DNA of 64,000 bases from Bacteroides zhangwenhongii. GTDB lineage: Bacteria; Bacteroidota; Bacteroidia; Bacteroidales; Bacteroidaceae. The stretch's first letter is position 1. Each line of letters opens with the position of its first letter. The position numbers and the translations under genes are program-made. The stretch covers positions 3,596,001 to 3,660,000 of the forward strand of contig NZ_CP059856.1 in assembly GCF_009193325.2 (NCBI RefSeq), in the 5' to 3' direction. Shown here piece after piece: positions 32,567-38,662 of this stretch. The notes beneath the pieces are model-generated. The model saw only the letters and a program-made list of their open reading frames with translations. It searched no databases and was not told the origin of the DNA.

Positions 32567-32706
32567 GTAGAATAGTAACACAAGACAAGTTAAACGAATT
32601 GACTGGAATGTCAGTTGATTTAGGAAGAGGGGGAGATTGTCCTAGTTATAAAGAGATGTCAATACATTACCAATACTACCTTTTACTACAAGATATATTT
32701 ATATAA
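32563..32706 (+). CDS. Small protein
   Basis: 47 residues: MSRIVTQDKLNELTGMSVDL, with a Gly-rich centre (LGRGGDC). The C-terminus runs into a degenerate palindromic repeat, which may have truncated it. No family recognised. Confidence 0.4.
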   Translation: MSRIVTQDKLNELTGMSVDLGRGGDCPSYKEMSIHYQYYLLLQDIFI

Positions 32707-32733
32707 TACCCCTATCTATGAAAGGTTGAATTC
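32667..32733. repeat. Degenerate palindromic unit, copy 4
   Basis: The left part (CAATACTACCTTTTACTACA) resembles copy 2, the right part (GAAAGGTTGAATTC) resembles copies 1 and 3, and the centre holds ATATTTATATAATACCCC (32695-32712). The stem is therefore mismatched: a hybrid or decayed copy. Confidence 0.55.
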
Positions 32734-32902
32734 AAATTTAATGATATTAAATAACAGGAGAAGAACATAATACATAGAGCGGAGTTTTAAACATGGCAGG
32801 ACAGGCACACATATAAATAAGATTCTGCACCTTGATGTAATAATAAACAGTGATTTAGTTCTTGATATGAGGACTTATTGTTAACTTTGCAGAGTAAGTT
32901 CA

Positions 32903-32924
32903 ATGTTGACCTATTGTTGACCTC
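32903..32924 (+). repeat. Tandem 11-bp repeats at right end of element B (putative arm sites)
   Basis: The 21-base core at 32904-32924 is identical to that at 16027-16047, next to the integrase gene. It lies 64 bp from the right tRNA-end repeat. Confidence 0.7.
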
Positions 32925-32987
32925 TGAACTTGCATAGAGATAATTAACGTGTTAACAATCAACCTAATATAAGGTTAGTATTAGAGC

Positions 32988-33031
32988 CTCATAATCTGGA
33001 GGTCCCTGGTTCAAGCCCAGGCTGGTCCACA
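32988..33031 (+). other. Right attachment site: tRNA 3' end copy
   Basis: It is identical to 15880-15923 over 44 bp. The host terminator hairpin follows at 33052, which suggests that the native sequence downstream of the tRNA begins here. The tRNA's 5' half is not present upstream. Confidence 0.85.
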
Positions 33032-33051
33032 CCTAACAGTTATTTAAGTAC

Positions 33052-33087
33052 AAAAAGCCGCTAAAATTGCAGTTTTAGCGGCTTTTT
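33052..33087 (+). terminator. Terminator downstream of the tRNA-end copy
   Basis: AAAAAGCCGCTAAAA pairs with TTTTAGCGGCTTTTT around a 6-base loop, a textbook intrinsic terminator. It is likely the original terminator of the host tRNA gene, now separated from it by both elements. Confidence 0.85.
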
Positions 33088-33267
33088 TACGTTCAACAAT
33101 ATAGGCGGGCGGGGGTAACCCGGTACCACCCGTTAACCTGCTAGCAATTTGAGTACCAGCTGCCGTTCCTAGAAAAACTATCTGCCAGCAGCCTACCGCA
33201 GTTTGAGCACGAGATCCCGAGAGATCTGATAGCAAACCTTTCCTCCAGTTTGTCATTTACATGAATA

Positions 33268-33588
33268 TCATACCGTTATGGGCTCTTCCTTAATAATAGA
33301 AATCCCCAGCGCCATTTCTATTTTAGAAAGCGTTTCCAGCGATAAGTTCTCACGTCCTTTTAGTACCTTAGAGATATACTGCGGACTACAATTCATCTTT
33401 TCTGCAAGTTGCTTTCTGTTCATTCCGAGCATATCCATTTTATCCAGCATTAGTAATGCTATGTGTTGTGAATAGCGCAACCACGTTTTGTTAGCACGGC
33501 GGTATTCAGCTTCTTCACGCCATTTTGAAGGCGTTGTAGAAGCACGTTCCTTCAGCTTTTCAACAACTGTTTTCATCTTTTCTTCCAT
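33268..33588 (-). CDS. XRE-family antitoxin-like regulator
   Basis: 106 residues, with an HTH at about 45-100: LLMLDKMDMLGMNRKQLAEK, then MNCSPQYISKVLKGRENLS and LSKIEMALGI. This is the HigA-type XRE structure. It lies 30 bp after the minus-strand gene at 33619, so the two form an operon in which the toxin-like gene comes first, the HigB-HigA order. It would bind its own promoter and neutralise the toxin. Confidence 0.8.
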   Translation of the reverse strand: MEEKMKTVVEKLKERASTTPSKWREEAEYRRANKTWLRYSQHIALLMLDKMDMLGMNRKQLAEKMNCSPQYISKVLKGRENLSLETLSKIEMALGISIIKEEPITV

Positions 33589-33618
33589 ATCGTTTCTCCT
33601 TCCATTACCATTATTATA

Positions 33619-34164
33619 TTAATCATTCAGATACTCCATAAATCCGATATCATCCGTAATGTTTTCTTCAAGTAAGTAGCGGCGTACCTTTTCCAATTTT
33701 GTCAGTTCGTTGCGGGTGTGCTCTCTTTCTTGCATAGTCGCTGTCAGCTTGATAGCTCCCCCCGTGATGATGTATACACCAGAAACTAATTTGATAGCAT
33801 ACAAGCGCAGCCATGACGAATGTCTCAATCTACGTTTCAGGCGAGCTTTTTCCTTCTGTAACATCACATCTGACGTCTCACTGTTACTCAACGGCCGAAA
33901 AAACATACTTAAATCAGCTTCCGGCGATAAATCCAAGAAAACACATTCCAGTTCATCACTATCCTCAATGGTGTCTTTCACGGCTTGTGTAATATCCATT
34001 ATTTTGAAATAGCTGCTAAGGTCGTCTATATTTTTTCTGAAAAAAGAACGTAACCAATCCGTATCATTCCATTTCGCAAATAATTTAGAAAGCTCATTTT
34101 CCGGTTCTCCATTGAAGCGTACCGCCCACAACTTTCCATTTTCAGTAATATCGTCAAATGTCAT
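33619..34164 (-). CDS. Putative RelE/HigB-like toxin partner
   Basis: 181 residues. The first part (LWAVRFNGEPENELSKLFAK) and the middle (WLRLYAIKLVSGVYIITGGA then IKLTATMQEREHTRNEL) match a family I link to extended RelE/HigB-like toxins encoded before XRE genes. No catalytic residues can be named. It has the typical operon partner. Confidence 0.6.
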   Translation of the reverse strand: MTFDDITENGKLWAVRFNGEPENELSKLFAKWNDTDWLRSFFRKNIDDLSSYFKIMDITQAVKDTIEDSDELECVFLDLSPEADLSMFFRPLSNSETSDVMLQKEKARLKRRLRHSSWLRLYAIKLVSGVYIITGGAIKLTATMQEREHTRNELTKLEKVRRYLLEENITDDIGFMEYLND

Positions 34165-34522
34165 ATCTTCTTTGATTTACTGTAGAACAAAGATACGAAT
34201 ATTAAACGAAAAATGAAACTTATAGGTTTAGTTTTAATAGAAAAAATGTTTTATTCAGTTAGGTTGTGCTGCTGTATGGCAAATGGTAGTGTCTTTGTCC
34301 CAATTTCCTATATCTTGTCCCGGCAATATTTCTTCATTTTCCTGCACGCTATCCACTTCGTTGGATAGCTCCTAACATCAAATATCTACCCAATGTCCCC
34401 GCATTGTTGTTCTTTAATTGTTCCCAAACAGGTAAAAACAACAGCAACGGACAAAGCAGGAATAGCGAAGAATAAGGAATAGGGAAACAAGCCTATAATA
34501 TTAAGCTTCAGAGCACCTAATA
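34165..34522. other. Gene-free 358-bp stretch
   Basis: No convincing coding frame. It has one hairpin (GCTATCCA 34348-34355 with TGGATAGC 34362-34369) and AT-rich sequence suitable for the promoter of the minus-strand toxin gene, which begins at its left side. Confidence 0.55.
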
Positions 34523-35299
34523 TTAAATAATTCCCAAATGTTTCAGCGCCTTACAAAGCCCGTCATTCTCCACCGTATCAGTAACAAAATTGGCTGAAGC
34601 CTTGACTATCTCCGATGCATTTCTCATCGCCACTCCGATTCCGGCAGCTTTCAACATAGGAATATCATTACCACCATCGCCGCAAGCCATTATTTCCGTC
34701 ATTCCGATCCCATAATAATCGGCAAATACCGAAAGCCCGGTTGCCTTACTTATCCCTGCCACATTCACGTCAGCAAATAAAGGATGCCAGCGCGACAAAG
34801 AAAGATTAGGCAGAAACGGCATCACCTTTTGTTCCATCTCATCATCGATATAAAAACAAAGCTGACAGCACTCTTTCTTTTCAAACAGGTCTTCAATGTC
34901 TACAACGGCCGGGATAGGGTGTTCCACGATTTTTGCAATCTGTTCAACAGTCGGAGTCAGACGATTGACAAACACACCTTCATCCAATTCAATAGCAACT
35001 GCAAAATCAAAGGCTTTTGCTATTTCCATGACTTTCTTAAAATCATTTTTGGGAATAGGGTACTTTCTTATTACAGTGCCATCCCGCAAAACACAGTCGG
35101 CACCATTCAATGCTATAATTCCGTCATACGGAACATCGGCTATTTCATGAAGGTCGCCTGCCGCTCTACCGGTAGCAATGACTATTCGAATTCCATCGTC
35201 ATGAATCTTCCTAAGGGCATCAACAGAGGATGGCAAAACTTTATGAGTTTCAAAACTTACCAATGTTCCATCCACATCGAGCATGATCGCTTTTATCAT
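34523..35299 (-). CDS. Cof-type HAD-superfamily hydrolase
   Basis: 258 residues. Motif I IMLDVDGTLVS at the N-terminus with the nucleophile Asp, motif II IVIATGRAAGD, motif III Lys in AGISKATGL, motif IV ACGDGGNDIPMLKAAGIGVAM. A C2B-type cap lies between. The Cof family dephosphorylates sugar phosphates and flavin-related phosphates; the exact substrate is not readable. It is preceded (in its own direction) by a gene-free strip and is separated from the sigma factor by a terminator. Confidence 0.9.
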   Translation of the reverse strand: MIKAIMLDVDGTLVSFETHKVLPSSVDALRKIHDDGIRIVIATGRAAGDLHEIADVPYDGIIALNGADCVLRDGTVIRKYPIPKNDFKKVMEIAKAFDFAVAIELDEGVFVNRLTPTVEQIAKIVEHPIPAVVDIEDLFEKKECCQLCFYIDDEMEQKVMPFLPNLSLSRWHPLFADVNVAGISKATGLSVFADYYGIGMTEIMACGDGGNDIPMLKAAGIGVAMRNASEIVKASANFVTDTVENDGLCKALKHLGII

Positions 35300-35449
35300 A
35301 ACATTTATATCTTTATTTATTCTTCGATAATTTAGAGAAGCAAATCGACTATCCTCGACTGATAAGTCAGAGCAGTCAATTAAACAGTGACAAAGTTACT
35401 GAAAAAATTCCCATAACAGATACAGGCCTCCGACACATAAAATAAAAAA

Positions 35450-35476
35450 GGCAAAAGGAAACGAGATCCTTTTGCC
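35450..35476. terminator. Hairpin after sigma-factor gene
   Basis: GGCAAAAGGA (35450-35459) and TCCTTTTGCC (35467-35476) form a stem, and a T-run follows on the minus strand (AAAAAA before it on plus). It lies just after the ECF sigma gene stop. Confidence 0.8.
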
Positions 35477-35516
35477 CTATACCTATTGATACCAACTGAA
35501 AATTAATAGTGAACGC

Positions 35517-36020
35517 TTAGCGGAAGTCCTTCAATTCTTCCTGTAATCTCTGACGGGTAAAGAAGATACGGCTTTTTACTGTTCCTAAAGGAAGATTCAA
35601 TTTTTCAGCAATCTCACGATACTTAAACCCGGATACGTGCATAGCAAACGGAACTCTATATTCTTTTGGAAGAGCATTAACCACACGGCGCATCTCTTTT
35701 AAATCATAAGCGCTCTCCGTGCTTTCAAATCCTGAATCTTGTGGCAGGTTTATATGGTAGAGGTTATCGGTCTGATCGACGAACGTTTGGTCGCGTACCA
35801 CTTTACGATAGTTATTAATAAAGATGTTGCGCATTATAGTGTACATCCATCCTTTGAAGTTTGTATCGGGGGTATATTTATCTTCGTTATCCAAGGCTTT
35901 TAATGAAGTTTCCTGTAACAAATCGTTTGCTTCTTCGCGATCGGTTGTTAATTTATAAGCGAAACGGAGCAATTCTTCCTGTACTCCTACCAGGTCTTTC
36001 TTGAAGCTTAAACTTTTCAT
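35517..36020 (-). CDS. ECF-type RNA polymerase sigma factor
   Basis: 167 residues from the ATG at 36020, with a longer frame to 36134 that adds an unlikely N-terminus. Region 2: LLRFAYKLTTDREEANDLLQ and FKGWMYTIMRNIFINNYRK. Region 4: LPKEYRVPFAMHVSGFKYRE then IAEKLNLPLGTVKSRIFFTR, a clear HTH. No anti-sigma gene follows directly, unlike many ECF factors that control carbohydrate uptake, so it may be a stand-alone ECF. The 3' side has a terminator. Confidence 0.9.
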   Translation of the reverse strand: MKSLSFKKDLVGVQEELLRFAYKLTTDREEANDLLQETSLKALDNEDKYTPDTNFKGWMYTIMRNIFINNYRKVVRDQTFVDQTDNLYHINLPQDSGFESTESAYDLKEMRRVVNALPKEYRVPFAMHVSGFKYREIAEKLNLPLGTVKSRIFFTRQRLQEELKDFR

Positions 36021-36198
36021 ATGCGTTACTTTTAATTTGTGAATACTTGTTTCAATTCGATGGTGCAAGTTTACGAGAATTCGATGGAAGCAATGGACCG
36101 AGAATAAACATTTTTTAGGGGAAAATCTATCCACCGACTATTTTTAGGTCATTTTTGATAGTTTTTGGGTGGTGTCCCGGTATGTCACACAACAAAAA

Positions 36199-36235
36199 AT
36201 CCCATTTTGAAGTCACACTTGACTCAAAATGGGAT
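36199..36235. terminator. Strong hairpin, probable bidirectional terminator or boundary
   Basis: ATCCCATTTTGA (36199-36210) pairs with TCAAAATGGGAT (36224-36235), with an inner AGTC/GACT stem. It is flanked by A- and T-rich sequence. Confidence 0.7.
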
Positions 36236-36543
36236 AACACAAACAAACAATATTAGCGATTTTCACAAACAGCTGTCTTTTTTATATTCTAAAATTCATA
36301 AGACTGATTTAGATCATGTTACTAGAACATTTTTATTATGGATACAAATGTATTACTTTATCGGCACATTACAGGTAGGAAGTAGAAATAGTTATAAAAA
36401 AAAATCTATCCACATATAAAGAATAATGCATATATACAAATAATTATATACAATATACAACTATCACCAGAGAATGAATATTAAAAAATTGCCCATTTCA
36501 TCGGAAGAAAACGGGAATAAATTATATTTTAGATATAGCCTCA

Positions 36544-36575
36544 TTTGCAAGCTAAAAGCAAAAAGAGTATCTTTG
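36544..36575 (+). promoter_or_regulatory. Bacteroidetes promoter for dipeptidase gene
   Basis: TTTG (36544-36547), 20 nt, TATCTTTG (36568-36575). It matches both consensus boxes and spacing. The start of transcription would be about 36582, 15 nt before the ATG at 36597, which decides the gene start. Confidence 0.75.
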
Positions 36576-36596
36576 GCATACAAAATAAAAAGTATA

Positions 36597-37301
36597 ATGA
36601 TGATGATGAAATGCTGTTTGCCTATTCTCTACCTACTACTAACATGGTGCCCGTACATTTCCGGAGTACCCCCAAGAACCCCTCAACCTAAAAAAAGTCC
36701 GATGACTCTATACATGGATTCTTTAGGATTGATAAACGTTACTGAGCTAGACAATAGTCTTGCTGTACAGCTAATGTACACACAGGATGATAACTTCACC
36801 GGGAAAGTCCTTTACGATAATCTGACAGAAGCTTATTTGCACCCGGACGCCGCATATGCTCTCGTGAAGGCGCAAAGAGCTTTAAAGGAATTACACCCGT
36901 CTTATAGCCTCATCATTTACGATGCTGCCCGTCCAATGTCTGTACAGAAGAAAATGTGGAATGTAGTGAAAGGAACCTCCAAATACAAATACGTCTCCAA
37001 TCCGAATCGGGGTGGTGGACTACATAATTATGGCTTAGCCGTGGATCTCAGTATTCTGGATTCATTTGGACAACCATTGCCTATGGGAACGAAAGTAGAC
37101 CATCTGGGTGTAGAAGCCCATATCACACAAGAAAACGAGCTGGTACACAATGGAAAAATAAGCGAGACGGAACATCAGAATCGGTTACTGCTACGGACAG
37201 TAATGAAAAAAGCCGGATTTCGTGCACTCCCCAGTGAATGGTGGCATTTCAATTATTGCAGCCGGGATGTAGCTAAACAGAAATATAAATTAATTCCATG
37301 A
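36597..37301 (+). CDS. D-Ala-D-Ala dipeptidase-like protein (VanX/M15D family)
   Basis: 234 residues from the ATG at 36597. A hydrophobic leader (MKCCLPILYLLLTWCPYISG) suggests export. Motifs: SYSLIIYDAARPMSVQKKMW, the zinc site GGGLHNYGLAVDLSILDSFG (H and D), and EWWHFNY with the catalytic Glu and third His. It would cut D-Ala-D-Ala in peptidoglycan turnover in the periplasm; it is not evidence for vancomycin resistance, as no vanA/H genes are near. The longer frame to 36474 overlaps the promoter and is not favoured. Confidence 0.88.
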   Translation: MMMMKCCLPILYLLLTWCPYISGVPPRTPQPKKSPMTLYMDSLGLINVTELDNSLAVQLMYTQDDNFTGKVLYDNLTEAYLHPDAAYALVKAQRALKELHPSYSLIIYDAARPMSVQKKMWNVVKGTSKYKYVSNPNRGGGLHNYGLAVDLSILDSFGQPLPMGTKVDHLGVEAHITQENELVHNGKISETEHQNRLLLRTVMKKAGFRALPSEWWHFNYCSRDVAKQKYKLIP

Positions 37302-37350
37302 CCGGCACCCCATCATTAATCACATTATCGTACCATATAACCATATCTTT

Positions 37351-38541
37351 ATGTATATCTCCTCTGAAACCCGACTTTTTATCCGCGAACATTCAACAGA
37401 CGATGTACGTACTCTTGCTTTACAAAGCAAAAAATATCCGGATGTAGATATGCCGGTCGCTATCACTCAGATTGCAGGACGGCAAATTGCCGCAGAAAAG
37501 ATTCCGTCGTGGAAAAAGATAGAAGATATAAGATATCCCAAGCACCTGTCCTTAGAACAATGTTCTTCGGAGATCACCGCCTATTACAAAGCCAGTCTCC
37601 TACAAGGAGATTCCTTAACTGATCTGACTGGAGGATTCGGGGTAGATTGTTCATTCCTTGCCGAAAGATTCAAATCCGTCACTTATGTAGAACGACAAGA
37701 AGAATTGTGCGGAATAGCCGCACACAATTTCCCCATATTGGGTCTAAACCACATTAATGTAAAGAACGAAGACGGAATAGCTCACTTGAAAGCAATGTCT
37801 CCGGTAGACTGTATTTTTCTCGATCCCGCCCGCCGCAATGAGCACGGAGGTAAAGCTGTCGCTATCTCCGACTGCGAGCCCGACGTAGCCGAACTCGAAG
37901 GACTCTTACTAAACAAGGCCAAGCAGGTAATGGTAAAGCTCTCCCCTATGCTCGACCTTTCATTGGCACTACGAGAACTGCAACAGACACAGGAAGTCCA
38001 TATTATATCCGTCAATAACGAATGTAAGGAGTTGCTGCTGATTCTCGGTCAGACAGTACCGCAAGAAATCATAATCCATTGTGTCAACCTCTCCACCAAA
38101 GGAGAGCAAGAAGGACAACACTTTACATTCACCCGTGAACAGGAGCAATGCAGCCAATGTAACTACACAGATTCTTTAGATGAATATCTGTATGAGCCTA
38201 ATGCCTCCCTTCTGAAAGCCGGAGCTTTCAAAAGCCTGTCATCCGCTTTTCCTATAAGGAAATTACACCCCAACAGTCATCTTTACACCTCCGACACCTT
38301 GATTGATAACTTTCCCGGAAGAATATTCCGGATTGTCAATCAATGCAGCTTCAATAAAAAAGAAAGCAAAGAATGTCTGGCCGACCTCAAGAAAGCAAAC
38401 ATCACCATCCGCAACTTCCCGGCTACGGTAGCCGAACTCCGTAAACGGTTCAAGCTATCGGAAGGAGGAGATACTTATCTATTTGCCAGCACATTAAATA
38501 ACGAACAGAAAGTCCTGATCCGCTGCGAGAAAATCAAGTAG
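37351..38541 (+). CDS. Class I SAM-dependent methyltransferase with THUMP-like domain
   Basis: 396 residues. The SAM-binding motif DLTGGFGVDCSFLAE follows an N-terminal helical part, then VTYVERQEELCGIAA, and CIFLDPARRNEHGGK as the substrate-side motif. The C-terminal part (YEPNASLLKAGAFKSLSSAF, KRFKLSEGGDTYLF) belongs to the THUMP-like domain of this Bacteroidetes family. It is presumed to modify RNA; the target is unknown. It follows the dipeptidase by 50 bp and could share its transcript. Confidence 0.85.
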   Translation: MYISSETRLFIREHSTDDVRTLALQSKKYPDVDMPVAITQIAGRQIAAEKIPSWKKIEDIRYPKHLSLEQCSSEITAYYKASLLQGDSLTDLTGGFGVDCSFLAERFKSVTYVERQEELCGIAAHNFPILGLNHINVKNEDGIAHLKAMSPVDCIFLDPARRNEHGGKAVAISDCEPDVAELEGLLLNKAKQVMVKLSPMLDLSLALRELQQTQEVHIISVNNECKELLLILGQTVPQEIIIHCVNLSTKGEQEGQHFTFTREQEQCSQCNYTDSLDEYLYEPNASLLKAGAFKSLSSAFPIRKLHPNSHLYTSDTLIDNFPGRIFRIVNQCSFNKKESKECLADLKKANITIRNFPATVAELRKRFKLSEGGDTYLFASTLNNEQKVLIRCEKIK

Positions 38542-38662
38542 ACATCTCAAATGCCGTAATATAAACGTAACATATTTGTTATGCGTTCTTCAACCAACTG
38601 TAAAAAGCAAGAAACGTCACCCCTCTACTTTTGCAGCAAATAATTAACGCACGCTAACATTT
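38542..38662 (+). promoter_or_regulatory. Promoter region of TonB receptor gene
   Basis: A -7-like TACTTTTG lies at 38625-38632, 31 bp before the ATG. The long AT-rich stretch before it has an imperfect inverted repeat (GTAACA...TGTTA around 38567-38582) that might be an operator. Confidence 0.45.

Larger units (their letters stand above)
15923..33030. mobile_element. Integrative element B, 17.1 kb, between tRNA-end repeats
   Basis: The two identical 44-bp repeats start 17,108 bp apart. A tyrosine integrase begins 140 bp inside the left repeat, as usual for tRNA-targeting elements. Tandem 11-bp repeats lie near both ends. There is no relaxase or conjugation gene. The content (helicase, winged helix, polyvalent kinase, DUF3871, A1S_2505-like, muramidase, many tiny genes) suggests a phage satellite or phage-plasmid-derived element rather than a classical mobilizable transposon. 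Confidence 0.85.
36021..36596. other. Intergenic region between sigma factor and dipeptidase
   Basis: It contains the sigma-gene promoter on the minus strand, a strong hairpin (36199-36235) and the dipeptidase promoter (36544-36575). The open frame from 36474 into the dipeptidase gene overlaps that promoter and is therefore not used as the start. Confidence 0.6.

Noticed and set aside
33044..33256. 70-residue minus-strand frame next to the right att site
   Set aside because: Its 3' part is the antisense of the terminator at 33052-33087 and it has no recognisable motif; likely a chance frame.
36597..37301. Vancomycin-resistance VanX gene
   Set aside because: The family motif fits, but no ligase or dehydrogenase genes are near, and such periplasmic dipeptidases are normal in Bacteroidetes.
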